The translations under genes were made by a program, and so were the position numbers. The notes beneath the pieces were generated by a model, which saw only the letters and a list, made by a program, of their open reading frames with translations, was not told the DNA's origin and ran no database searches. Shown here piece after piece: positions 1 to 6,378 of a stretch of DNA of 16,155 nt (within the stretch, counting starts at the first letter, position 1; each line of letters begins with the position of its first letter). The DNA comes from Clostridia bacterium (lineage in GTDB: Bacteria; Bacillota; Clostridia; Peptostreptococcales; Anaerovoracaceae): assembly GCA_900754795.1 (NCBI GenBank), contig CAAEEA010000070.1, positions 1 through 16,155 on the forward strand. The letters run 5' to 3'.

Positions 1-50
1 AAGGCGGAAGAACAGTAGGATCCGGAGTAGTAACAGAGATCATCGAGTAA
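1..50 (+). CDS. tuf: Elongation factor Tu, C-terminal end (partial)
   Basis: Only the last 15 codons are inside the window (reading frame from base 3, stop TAA at 48-50). They read GGRTVGSGVVTEIIE, which matches the highly conserved C-terminus of EF-Tu (G-R-T-V-G-x-G-V-V), part of beta-barrel domain 3. EF-Tu is the GTPase that delivers aminoacyl-tRNA to the ribosome. The gene continues to the left of the window. Whether it is the str-operon copy (rpsL-rpsG-fusA-tuf) or a second copy cannot be seen here. A hairpin terminator follows 11 bases after the stop. Confidence 0.88.
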   Translation, partial: GGRTVGSGVVTEIIE

Positions 51-60
51 TACAGAAAAA

Positions 61-85
61 AGGAGCCGCCCTCAGCGGCTCCTTT
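61..85 (+). terminator. Intrinsic terminator after tuf
   Basis: A perfect 9-bp stem, AGGAGCCGC (61-69) with GCGGCTCCT (75-83), encloses a five-base loop. The following T-run is short (TTT, 83-85) and an A-run precedes the stem. It most likely ends the tuf transcript, but the weak T-tract leaves room for read-through into the nitroreductase gene, for which I see no clear separate promoter. Confidence 0.75.
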
Positions 86-127
86 AACACAAGCCGCCAC
101 AGCCCACCGGCAGAAAGGAAAACAAAA

Positions 128-673
128 ATGGATCTGGTAACAGGAATCAAAGAGAGAAGAAGCGTCAGAAAATTCCGGGACGAAAAAGTTCCAAGAGAGC
201 TTCTGGAAGAAGTGGTGAATATCGCCGCCTACGCGCCGTCATGGAAAAACGCGCAGATAGCGAGATATATAATAGTAGACAATGAAGAAACCATTAAGGC
301 TCTCGCGAACGAAAAATGCGCCTACGGATTTGCCGGCAACGTAAAAGTAATGGAAAACGCCCCGGCCATCCTCATACTCACATATGTAAAGAATCGCTCC
401 GGATTTGACAGAGACGGAAGCTTCTCCACCAAAAAAGAAGACGGGTGGGAAATGTTCGACGCCGGCATAGCCGCGCAGACTTTCTGTCTGGCCGCTCTTG
501 AAAAAGGACTGGGTACGGTCATAATGGGATACTTCGACGAAGACGAGATAAGAAAGGTCATCGACATCCCGCAGGATCAGGTTATGGGAGCTCTCATACC
601 ACTGGGATATCCTGACGAAGAACCGACGGCTCCGCCGAGGAAAGACGCTTCAAAACTTCTTACATTTGTGTAA
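128..673 (+). CDS. Nitroreductase family protein (FMN flavoprotein)
   Basis: A 181-residue protein of the small nitroreductase family, FMN-containing oxidoreductases that use NAD(P)H to reduce nitro compounds, quinones or flavins in the cytosol. The N-terminal ERRSVRKFRDEKVP (residues 9-22) is the family's FMN-phosphate-binding region (R-R-S-x-R), followed by APSWKNAQ (36-43), which lines the flavin. The FDAGIAAQTFCLAALEKGLGT segment (110-130) is the usual central helix, and G-x-P-x-E-x-P near the C-terminus (LGYPDEEPTAPPRK) is typical. Length fits the short subfamily. An AAAGGA ribosome binding site lies 8 bases before the ATG. Substrate cannot be deduced. It stands alone between tuf and the LCP gene, an unusual place for such a gene. 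The family call is firm; the physiological role is unknown. Confidence 0.88.
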   Translation: MDLVTGIKERRSVRKFRDEKVPRELLEEVVNIAAYAPSWKNAQIARYIIVDNEETIKALANEKCAYGFAGNVKVMENAPAILILTYVKNRSGFDRDGSFSTKKEDGWEMFDAGIAAQTFCLAALEKGLGTVIMGYFDEDEIRKVIDIPQDQVMGALIPLGYPDEEPTAPPRKDASKLLTFV

Positions 674-699
674 GAACTGTGATTTTTTGCAATAAACAG

Positions 700-728
700 T
701 TGCCACAGGAAACAAAATAATGTATAAT
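700..728 (+). promoter_or_regulatory. Sigma-70/SigA-type promoter upstream of the LCP gene
   Basis: TTGCCA (700-705) and TATAAT (723-728) are separated by exactly 17 bases. The -10 is a perfect match and the -35 matches 4 of 6. The predicted transcript would start near 735, just before the hairpin at 738-762, and have a leader of about 95 bases before the LCP start codon. It lies in the gap after the nitroreductase stop. Confidence 0.7.
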
Positions 729-737
729 CCTACTTGT

Positions 738-762
738 AAAAAGCCTTTTTAAAAGGCTTTTT
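738..762 (+). terminator. Terminator-like hairpin in the LCP leader / after the nitroreductase
   Basis: AAAAAGCC (738-745) pairs with GGCTTTTT (755-762); the T4/A4 bases between them can extend the stem to a very tight loop. Because of the A-run and T-run on its two sides it can act as a terminator in either direction. It plausibly ends nitroreductase transcription, yet it lies downstream of the promoter at 700-728, so transcripts from that promoter meet it within about 30 nucleotides. Terminator, attenuator and protective 5' hairpin are all possible readings. Confidence 0.6.
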
Positions 763-790
763 ATTGTGCCTGAACCGGAGGCGCAGGATA

Positions 791-862
791 ATGCAAGAGT
801 TCCAGAAAAAAACGCGAAAGGATATACGATATGCGAAGCGACAGAAGAAGACAGGAACGTGA
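791..862 (+). CDS. Possible 23-codon upstream ORF overlapping the LCP start
   Basis: An ATG at 791 is preceded by CCGGAGG (775-781) at a spacing of 9 bases, a better ribosome binding site than that of the LCP gene itself. The frame encodes MQEFQKKTRKDIRYAKRQKK plus three residues and ends at TGA 860-862, so it overlaps the first ten codons of the LCP gene (ATG 831) in another frame. The peptide is rich in Lys and Arg. I recognise no family. It could be a regulatory leader peptide that couples translation to the LCP gene, or a chance frame. Confidence that it is translated is low. Confidence 0.28.
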   Translation: MQEFQKKTRKDIRYAKRQKKTGT

Positions 863-2300
863 AGAGCAGAAGACCAGAGGAAACAGAGGATTCAGGATAC
901 TTTCCATTATATATCTGATTCTGGCGGTATGTTTTATAGCCTCGCTCTTGTGGCTTAACGTACTTCCGCCTGAGTACCTTTATCCGATCATCGGAGTAGT
1001 GGTGGTTATATCATTGTTCATAGCCCCTGTGATGTACAGCAGAAACGGCAGGAAAAAGAGAAAAAAGACCGCGGCTTTTTTCGCGGTTATCTTCATATTA
1101 TTATTTGGCGCGGGAACATATTACATGACAGAGACCATAGGCTTTTTCAACGCCATAAGCGGAATAGGAGGAGCGAGAGAAGATTTTTATCTGGTAGTTG
1201 AGGCAAGTTCACAGTACGAAGAGGCCTCCCAGCTTTCCGGACAGACCGTAGGCACATACGCCACGACCGACAGCGCCTATACCGAAGCCAAAAAGCAGCT
1301 GCAGAGCGAAGTTGATGTGGAATACGGATATATCGAAAATCTTCCGGATCTGCTTCCAAGCCTTACCGGAGGAGAGTATCCGGCGATATTCATCAGCGCC
1401 GCCACCTATGACACCATGAAAGAGGGCAACGCCCAGATAGAAGAACAGACGAGGATAATCCACACTGTTTCGGTGAAAATAAAAAGCAGCAGGCTTACCA
1501 AAAAAGTGGACGTTACAGAGGATACTTTCAACATCCTTGTAAGCGGTATTGATACTACAGGAGATATAAGCACTGTTTCAAGGAGCGATGTGAACATGGT
1601 AGTCACAGTCAACCCAAAGACCAAACAGGTTCTCATGACTTCAATACCGAGGGACTATTATATAGATCTTCCGGGCAAGGGGGCAAAGGACAAGCTCACA
1701 CACTCCGGACTTTACGGAATAGATGAAACCATCGGGGCCGTTGAGGCGATGCTGGGAATAGATATCAATTACTATGTCAAAGTCAACTATTCGACGGTTA
1801 CTACGCTGGTAGACGCCATGGGCGGTATAGACATATATTCGCCGTATACGTTTACGACCCACGGCATGGCGGCACATTACACTTTCTACGAAGGCAACAA
1901 CCACCTTGACGGATCCATGGCTCTTGCCTACAGCAGAGAAAGAAAATCTTTCGCCGACGGCGACATGAGGAGAAACGAAAACCAGCAGATTGTCCTGGAA
2001 GGAATAATGACCAAGGCCATGTCAAGCTCGACCATACTTTCAAACTATACTTCCATGCTTAACGCCATAGAAGATTATCTTGAAACAGATATGTCAAGCC
2101 GTGACATGACGTCGCTCATAAGGATGCAGCTTGGCGACATGGCTTCCTGGGATATTCAGAAGCAGGCGCTAAAGGGAGAACCGTCCATGCAGCTGTGCTA
2201 TGCCCTTGGAACTTACGCGTCGGTAGTCATGCCGGATACGGCCATGATCGCCGAAGCGGCCGACACTATAATGCAGATCAGCGGAGATACAGGAGAATGA
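831..2300 (+). CDS. LytR-CpsA-Psr (LCP) family membrane protein, wall glycopolymer transferase
   Basis: A 489-residue LCP protein. Family members transfer lipid-linked teichoic acid or capsule precursors onto peptidoglycan outside the membrane. A basic N-terminal tail (1-20) is followed by three likely membrane segments (about 22-42, 50-68 and 80-98), so the rest faces outside. Residues about 115-220 form an extra domain before the catalytic domain, as in streptococcal CpsA/Wzg. The LCP domain runs from about 233 to 405: NILVSGID (234-241), SRSD (250-253), IPRDYYIDL (272-280), KLTHSG (288-293), and LAYSRERK...DMRRNENQQ (366-386). The Arg and Asp residues in these motifs bind the polyprenyl pyrophosphate in this family. 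The ATG at 831 has AAAGGA 8 bases upstream. Its stop overlaps the start of the thioesterase gene. The polymer substrate cannot be deduced. Confidence 0.9.
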   Translation: MRSDRRRQEREEQKTRGNRGFRILSIIYLILAVCFIASLLWLNVLPPEYLYPIIGVVVVISLFIAPVMYSRNGRKKRKKTAAFFAVIFILLFGAGTYYMTETIGFFNAISGIGGAREDFYLVVEASSQYEEASQLSGQTVGTYATTDSAYTEAKKQLQSEVDVEYGYIENLPDLLPSLTGGEYPAIFISAATYDTMKEGNAQIEEQTRIIHTVSVKIKSSRLTKKVDVTEDTFNILVSGIDTTGDISTVSRSDVNMVVTVNPKTKQVLMTSIPRDYYIDLPGKGAKDKLTHSGLYGIDETIGAVEAMLGIDINYYVKVNYSTVTTLVDAMGGIDIYSPYTFTTHGMAAHYTFYEGNNHLDGSMALAYSRERKSFADGDMRRNENQQIVLEGIMTKAMSSSTILSNYTSMLNAIEDYLETDMSSRDMTSLIRMQLGDMASWDIQKQALKGEPSMQLCYALGTYASVVMPDTAMIAEAADTIMQISGDTGE

Positions 2301-2830
2301 AGACATCAAGATCAAAAAGCAAAGTTATAGCCAAACAGCATCCGACCGTCAGCGGTATAATATGCGGAACAGAAAACCCTGTTTCACTGGGCTGCCGGTT
2401 TTATGAACTGGAGAGCGGAGAAGTGGCGACCGTGTTCACACCGGAACATGTTCACGAAGGTCACAGGGGAATCATGCACGGAGGCATTTCCGGAGCGGTT
2501 CTCGATGAGCTGATGGGAAGAGCCACTCTCCACAGTTTTCTTTATACTGACAAAGAGTGGGTGCAGAGCTCAGTGACGGCGGAAATGACTGTCAAATATA
2601 AAAAACCCATCATGGTAGGCTGCAAAATGTACGGATACGGCCGTGTTGACAGAGAAGAAGAAAAATGTTATTACAACTCGGCGGAAATCGTCGATGAGAA
2701 CGGGGAGATAATGGCCGCGGCGACGGGAGTATACGTGAAGGTAGATCTTCCGGGAGACCGGGATCCGAAGTTCAGGCAGACCGGCAAAGACAGAGCGGAG
2801 CTCACTCCCGAAGACCCGAAAGAATTGTAA
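2297..2830 (+). CDS. Hotdog-fold thioesterase, PaaI/4HBT family
   Basis: A 177-residue protein with a hotdog fold, related to PaaI-type acyl-CoA thioesterases. The core motif GIMHGGISGAVLDELMG (58-74) contains the HGG turn (61-63) and acidic residues D70/E71 in the place of the catalytic carboxylate. It probably hydrolyses an acyl-CoA thioester in the cytosol; the substrate is unknown. The frame is open further upstream inside the LCP gene, but the ATG at 2297 is the sensible start: it overlaps the LCP stop as ATGA and is preceded by GGAG motifs at 2282 and 2292. The nearer of these is too close, so translational coupling to the LCP gene is likely. A functional link with LCP is not obvious. 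A promoter for the ribosomal operon starts 8 bases after its stop, with no terminator between. Confidence 0.85.
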   Translation: MKTSRSKSKVIAKQHPTVSGIICGTENPVSLGCRFYELESGEVATVFTPEHVHEGHRGIMHGGISGAVLDELMGRATLHSFLYTDKEWVQSSVTAEMTVKYKKPIMVGCKMYGYGRVDREEEKCYYNSAEIVDENGEIMAAATGVYVKVDLPGDRDPKFRQTGKDRAELTPEDPKEL

Positions 2831-2838
2831 ATTAGCGG

Positions 2839-2867
2839 TTGACATAGACAAACGGCTGATTTATAAT
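2839..2867 (+). promoter_or_regulatory. Perfect-consensus promoter of the rpmG-secE-nusG-rplKAJL operon
   Basis: TTGACA (2839-2844), a 17-base spacer and TATAAT (2862-2867): both hexamers and the spacing match the housekeeping sigma consensus exactly. Transcription should start near 2874, giving a leader of about 70 bases before rpmG. Such a strong promoter fits a ribosomal protein operon. Confidence 0.92.
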
Positions 2868-2897
2868 ATATAGGCGACTTTATGATTATTGCAGGGT

Positions 2898-2916
2898 AAA
2901 GCTTTTAAAAAGCTTT
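2898..2916 (+). promoter_or_regulatory. Hairpin in the rpmG 5' leader
   Basis: AAAGCTTTT (2898-2906) and AAAAGCTTT (2908-2916) form a perfect inverted repeat around one base. No T-run follows, so it is not a convincing terminator. It is AT-rich and may be a 5'-end stabiliser or have no function. Confidence 0.4.
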
Positions 2917-2946
2917 GAAATTTGAAGTAAAACGGAGGAAATCGAC

Positions 2947-3096
2947 ATGAGAGTCAAAGTAGTTCTGGCATGTACAGAATGTAAGCAGAGAAATTACAAT
3001 ACCATGAAAAACAAGAAGAACGATCCCGATCGTATCGAAATGCAGAAATATTGCAGATTCTGCAAGAAGCACACTCTTCACAAAGAAACAAAATAG
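2947..3096 (+). CDS. rpmG: Ribosomal protein bL33
   Basis: A 49-residue protein with the full bL33 pattern: MRVKVVLACTEC at the start, a CxxC pair (C9, C12) and a second CxxC pair (C36, C39), followed by a basic tail. The four cysteines make the zinc-ribbon (C+) form rather than the zinc-free paralogue that many Firmicutes also carry. It is a small 50S protein. GGAGG lies 7 bases before the ATG. It is the first gene of the operon; secE follows after 15 bases, the common arrangement in many bacteria. Confidence 0.96.
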   Translation: MRVKVVLACTECKQRNYNTMKNKKNDPDRIEMQKYCRFCKKHTLHKETK

Positions 3097-3111
3097 CGGG
3101 GAGAGGTCAAT

Positions 3112-3327
3112 ATGGCAAAGGAAAAGAAAAAGAGAGGAAGTTTCCGTGAGTTTTACAGAGGCGTAAGAACGGAAATGAAAAAAGTCGTTTGGCCTACCAG
3201 AAAAGAGCTGGTTTCCTACACAGGCGTGGTAATACTGACATGCGCGGTGTTCGCCCTCGGATTCTGGCTGATAGATACAGGCGTTTTAGCCGCTCTTAGA
3301 GCAGTTTTGGGAGTAACTTTGGGCTGA
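3112..3327 (+). CDS. secE: Preprotein translocase subunit SecE
   Basis: A 71-residue single-span SecE, the essential small subunit of the SecYEG channel in the cytoplasmic membrane. A basic N-terminus (KEKKKRGSFREFYRGVRTE) leads to the conserved amphipathic signature EMKKVVWPTRKEL (21-33), then one membrane segment at about 36-56. This short form is usual in Gram-positives. GGGGAGAGG lies just before the ATG. It sits between rpmG and nusG as in many bacteria. Confidence 0.96.
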   Translation: MAKEKKKRGSFREFYRGVRTEMKKVVWPTRKELVSYTGVVILTCAVFALGFWLIDTGVLAALRAVLGVTLG

Positions 3328-3390
3328 TAGAGTAAGCCGTTTTAATGAGAGATTTTACTTCAAAATATATAAAAAGAGAAGGTACGGAAA

Positions 3391-3966
3391 ATGTCTGATA
3401 TTGAAAGCAAAGGCGTATCCCCTCTTGAAGGCGAAGGCCTCAGAGGCGACGGCAAGGCCAAATGGTACGTGGTTCACACTTATTCGGGCCACGAAAACAA
3501 AGTAAAAATGAATATCGAAAAAATGGTCGAGAACCGTGGGATGCAGGATCTTATTATCGACATAGTCGTACCTACGGAAGACATCGTGGAGGTCAAAGAC
3601 GGTCAGAGAAAGATCAAGACAAAGAAGATGTTTCCGGGTTATGTGATCATAAAGATGATAGTAACCAACGAATCATGGTACCTTGTGAGAAATACTCAGG
3701 GAGTCACGGGATTTGTGGGTCACGGTTCAGAACCTATTCCGCTGACCGACGAGGAAGTAGCCAGAATGGGTATAGAAAAAGTCTATATCGACCTGGACGT
3801 CAAAGTCGGAGAGACTGTGCGCGTTATCAGCGGACCTTTTGAAAGCTTCATGGGCACTGTAGAAGAAATCAACAAAGAAAAACAGGTGCTCAAAGTGAAA
3901 GTTTCCATGTTTGGAAGAGACACACCGGTTGAACTGGAATTCAGCCAGGTAGACAAGATAAATTAA
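3391..3966 (+). CDS. nusG: Transcription termination/antitermination factor NusG
   Basis: A 191-residue NusG that binds RNA polymerase and links it to Rho or the leading ribosome. The NGN domain begins at KWYVVHTYSGHE (24-35) and includes PGYVII (82-87) and the RNTQGVTGFVG segment (100-110). The KOW domain covers about 138-190 (GETVRVISGPFESFMGTVEEI). The first 23 residues are a charged, glycine-rich extension ahead of the NGN domain, longer than in many homologues; the start is supported by AGAAGG upstream of the ATG, and there is no internal Met before the domain. It follows secE by 63 bases. Confidence 0.96.
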   Translation: MSDIESKGVSPLEGEGLRGDGKAKWYVVHTYSGHENKVKMNIEKMVENRGMQDLIIDIVVPTEDIVEVKDGQRKIKTKKMFPGYVIIKMIVTNESWYLVRNTQGVTGFVGHGSEPIPLTDEEVARMGIEKVYIDLDVKVGETVRVISGPFESFMGTVEEINKEKQVLKVKVSMFGRDTPVELEFSQVDKIN

Positions 3967-4003
3967 GGGCTGCCCTTAAAATCTTACGAAAGGAGAGAAC
4001 ATC

Positions 4004-4429
4004 ATGGCAAAGAAGGTTGAAGGCTATATCAAACTTCAGATACCTGCCGGCAATGCCAATCCTGCGCCTCCTGTAGGTCCGGCTCTCGGACAGAAGGGCG
4101 TGAATATCATGGACTTCTGCAAACAGTTCAACGCCAGAACACAGGATCAGAGAGGAATGATAATTCCGGTAGTGATCACGGTTTATGCCGACAGATCCTT
4201 TACCTTCATCTGCAAGACTCCGCCAGCAGCCGTACTGCTCAAAAAAGCAGCCGGTCTTGACAGCGCTTCCGGCGAGCCTAACAAGAAAAAGGTCGCTACG
4301 CTGACAAGAGCGCAGGCAGAGGAAATCGCCAAGACAAAGATGCCGGATCTTAACGCGGCAAGCCTTGAAGCGGCGACAGAGATGATAAAGGGAACTGCCA
4401 GAAGCATGGGTATAGTTATTGAAGATTAG
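4004..4429 (+). CDS. rplK: Ribosomal protein uL11
   Basis: A 141-residue L11, the standard length. The N-terminal domain has the hallmark IPAGNANPAPPVGPALGQKG (13-32), which interacts with elongation factors and with thiopeptide antibiotics; the C-terminal domain (about 75-141) binds the GTPase-centre region of 23S rRNA and ends with GTARSMGI. Together with L10-L12 it forms the ribosomal stalk base. AAAGGAGAG precedes the ATG. It lies 37 bases after nusG and 44 before rplA. Confidence 0.97.
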   Translation: MAKKVEGYIKLQIPAGNANPAPPVGPALGQKGVNIMDFCKQFNARTQDQRGMIIPVVITVYADRSFTFICKTPPAAVLLKKAAGLDSASGEPNKKKVATLTRAQAEEIAKTKMPDLNAASLEAATEMIKGTARSMGIVIED

Positions 4430-4473
4430 TAAGTGGGAGACAGAGGTCGTTAATACCACAAGGAGGTAAAAAA

Positions 4474-5172
4474 ATGCCTAAGAGAGGTAAAAAGTACAAA
4501 GAAGCAGCGGCAAGCTATGACAAGGCTGCTCTGCACGGCGTTTCAGAAGCCATGGAACTGGTTGTCGGAACCGCCAAAGCAAAGTTCGATGAAACAATCG
4601 AAGTACACATCAAGCTGGGCGTTGACGGAAGACACGCCGATCAGCAGGTAAGAGGAGCTATCGTTCTGCCTAACGGAACAGGCAAGAGCAAAAAAGTCCT
4701 CGTGTTCGCCAAAGGCCCTAAAGCTCAGGAAGCCGAAGAAGCCGGCGCTGATTATGTAGGAGCGGAAGAAATGGCTCAGAAGATCCAGAGTGAAAACTGG
4801 TTCGACTTTGACGTAGTCGTTGCTACCCCTGACATGATGGGCGTTGTGGGAAGACTCGGTAAACTGCTGGGACCAAAAGGCCTGATGCCAAACCCTAAGT
4901 CCGGTACTGTTACCATGGATGTTACCAAGGCTCTTGAAGAGATCAAAGCCGGTAAAGTTGAGTACAGACTTGACAAAACCAACATCATCCATACACCTAT
5001 CGGAAAGGCTTCATTCGGAGCCGAAAAACTTGAAGCCAACTTTAACGCTCTCCTTGAAGCTGTAGTAAAGGCAAGACCTTCCGCGGCCAAGGGACAGTAT
5101 CTCAGAAGCGTTACCGTGACCTCTACCATGGGTCCGGGAGTCAAAGTGAACCCGGCAGCCATCCAGTTCTAA
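4474..5172 (+). CDS. rplA: Ribosomal protein uL1
   Basis: A 232-residue L1, the normal length. Recognisable blocks are MPKRGKKYKEA at the start, LPNGTGK (66-72), GRLGKLLGPKGLMPNPKSGT (the domain-II signature) and a C-terminal VTSTMGPGVKVN. L1 forms the mobile stalk next to the E site. In other bacteria it represses its own operon by binding mRNA; I did not identify such a site here. AAGGAGG precedes the ATG. The next gene is separated by a 188-base leader region. Confidence 0.97.
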   Translation: MPKRGKKYKEAAASYDKAALHGVSEAMELVVGTAKAKFDETIEVHIKLGVDGRHADQQVRGAIVLPNGTGKSKKVLVFAKGPKAQEAEEAGADYVGAEEMAQKIQSENWFDFDVVVATPDMMGVVGRLGKLLGPKGLMPNPKSGTVTMDVTKALEEIKAGKVEYRLDKTNIIHTPIGKASFGAEKLEANFNALLEAVVKARPSAAKGQYLRSVTVTSTMGPGVKVNPAAIQF

Positions 5173-5206
5173 GGTAAGAACGGAAAAAACAAAATACGAA
5201 TTCTAA

Positions 5207-5248
5207 ACCGTAGACAGCGGGTGCGAAAGCTTAATTTCCCGCCGAGGT
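5207..5248 (+). promoter_or_regulatory. L10 leader (autoregulatory mRNA structure)
   Basis: The segment between rplA and rplJ carries the Firmicute L10 leader pattern: ACCG-AGACAGCGGG, a small GC-GAAA-GC hairpin (5223-5230), TTAATTT and CCCGCCGAGGT. ACC (5207-5209) pairs with GGT (5246-5248) and GCGGG (5217-5221) with CCCGC (5238-5242), around a kink-turn-like internal loop. The L10(L12)4 complex binds this structure in other bacteria to reduce synthesis of L10 and L12. No promoter is visible in the region, so it acts within the long operon transcript, together with the terminator at 5265-5293. Confidence 0.85.
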
Positions 5249-5264
5249 ACAATATAAAATATTG

Positions 5265-5293
5265 GCCTTGTCCGTCTCGGACAGGGCTTTTTT
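5265..5293 (+). terminator. Attenuator terminator downstream of the L10 leader
   Basis: GCCTTGTCCG (5265-5274) pairs with CGGACAGGGC (5278-5287), ten pairs including one G-U, with a TCT loop and a run of six T (5288-5293). It lies 17 bases after the L10 leader and 67 before rplJ. It fits an intrinsic terminator whose formation depends on L10 binding, as is known for this leader family. A second short palindrome (5316-5329) follows. Confidence 0.85.
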
Positions 5294-5360
5294 ATGGAGT
5301 ACCGATTCTGCCGGAGCGGTTTTAACCGCCTGAAGGCAAGAAAGGAGACGAAAAAGCAAA

Positions 5361-5861
5361 ATGTCAGTAGAAGCTCAGAAAGCTAAACAGGTCATAATCG
5401 ACGAGATCAAAGAAAAATTAGACGGCGCTCAGTCCGCTGTAGTCATCGACTACATGGGAATAACCGTAGCGGAAGCCGACGCCATGAGAAAAAAGCTTCG
5501 TGAGGCTAACGTAGATTATACTGTCTACAAAAACACTCTGATGAAGAGAGCTATCGAAGGAACTGAATTTGCCGGTCTGGCAGACGTCCTCGAAGGTCCG
5601 AGCGCTATCGCTATCAGCAAAGAAGACGCTACGGCTCCGGCCAGAGTGCTCAACGAAGTTATTAAAGACTACAAAAAGATGGAATTCAAAGCAGGTGTGG
5701 TTGAAGGCACTCTGTTTGACAAAGACGGCATCCAGGCCATCGCTGATATTCCGTCAAGAGAAGTTCTCATCGCCAAGTTTATGGGCAGCATCCAGTCGCC
5801 TGTAAGCAAGGCCGTAAGAACATTCCAGGCTATCGCGGACGCGAAAGCAGCCGAGGCTTAA
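5361..5861 (+). CDS. rplJ: Ribosomal protein uL10
   Basis: A 166-residue L10, typical bacterial length. The N-terminal domain contains VVIDYMGITVAEADAMRKKL (27-46) and YTVYKNTLMKRAIE, which contact 23S rRNA; the C-terminal helix carries the L12 dimers. AAAGGAG lies upstream of the ATG at a suitable distance. Its synthesis is probably controlled by the leader at 5207-5293. It is followed after 60 bases by rplL. Confidence 0.97.
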   Translation: MSVEAQKAKQVIIDEIKEKLDGAQSAVVIDYMGITVAEADAMRKKLREANVDYTVYKNTLMKRAIEGTEFAGLADVLEGPSAIAISKEDATAPARVLNEVIKDYKKMEFKAGVVEGTLFDKDGIQAIADIPSREVLIAKFMGSIQSPVSKAVRTFQAIADAKAAEA

Positions 5862-5921
5862 TACATTGCCGCGGCATACGATCTAAACTCAAAAAAAGAA
5901 AATATATAAAGGAGAATAAAA

Positions 5922-6290
5922 ATGAACAAGGATCAGATCATAGAAGCTATAAAAAATATGACAGTTTTAGAGCTGAACGAATTAGTTAAAGCTTGTGAAG
6001 AAGAATTCGGCGTATCCGCTGCCGCTCCTGTAGCCGTAGCAGGCGCTGTAGCAGGCGGAGCTGCTGCTGCTGAAGAACAGAGCGAATTCACCGTAGTTCT
6101 GGAAGCAGCCGGAGCTGAAAAGATCAAGGTTATCAAGGCTGTAAGAGAGATCACCGGTCTTGGACTGAAAGAAGCCAAAGAACTGGTTGACAACGCTCCG
6201 TCCAATGTTAAGGAAGGCGTTGAAAAGGCAGAAGCAGACGCTATCAAGACTCAGCTCGAAGAAGTTGGCGCTACTGTAAACCTGAAATAG
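5922..6290 (+). CDS. rplL: Ribosomal protein bL12 (L7/L12)
   Basis: A 122-residue L12. The N-terminal dimerisation domain (about 1-32, MTVLELNELVKACEEEFGV) is followed by an Ala/Gly-rich hinge (about 33-52) and the conserved C-terminal factor-binding domain (EFTVVLEAAG, KIKVIKAVREITGLGLKEAK, LVDNAPSNVKEGV). It is the multicopy stalk protein that recruits translation GTPases. AAAGGAG precedes the ATG. It is the last gene of this operon; a terminator follows, rather than rpoB. Confidence 0.97.
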   Translation: MNKDQIIEAIKNMTVLELNELVKACEEEFGVSAAAPVAVAGAVAGGAAAAEEQSEFTVVLEAAGAEKIKVIKAVREITGLGLKEAKELVDNAPSNVKEGVEKAEADAIKTQLEEVGATVNLK

Positions 6291-6314
6291 TACACACAAA
6301 AAACAAAATTATGG

Positions 6315-6342
6315 CGGCCGGGGGGATTCCCCGGCCGTTTTT
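6315..6342 (+). terminator. Intrinsic terminator after rplL
   Basis: CGGCCGGGG (6315-6323) pairs perfectly with CCCCGGCCG (6329-6337) around a five-base loop and is followed by TTTTT (6338-6342). It is a very stable GC stem that closes the ribosomal protein operon 25 bases after the rplL stop. Confidence 0.92.
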
Positions 6343-6378
6343 CCTTGAAAATACAATAGCAGGAAGGTCGGCGATAAT

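Noticed and set aside
2195..2296. Upstream extension of the thioesterase inside the LCP gene
   Set aside because: The extra residues are out-of-frame LCP sequence; ATG 2297 overlaps the LCP stop and matches the domain start.
3941..4459. A 172-codon open frame on the minus strand over rplK
   Set aside because: It is the complement of an unmistakable L11 gene and resembles no protein.
6345..6357. TTGAAA / TACAAT as a promoter for the malic enzyme
   Set aside because: The two elements are one base apart, and a properly spaced -35 would lie in the terminator stem; no convincing promoter is visible.
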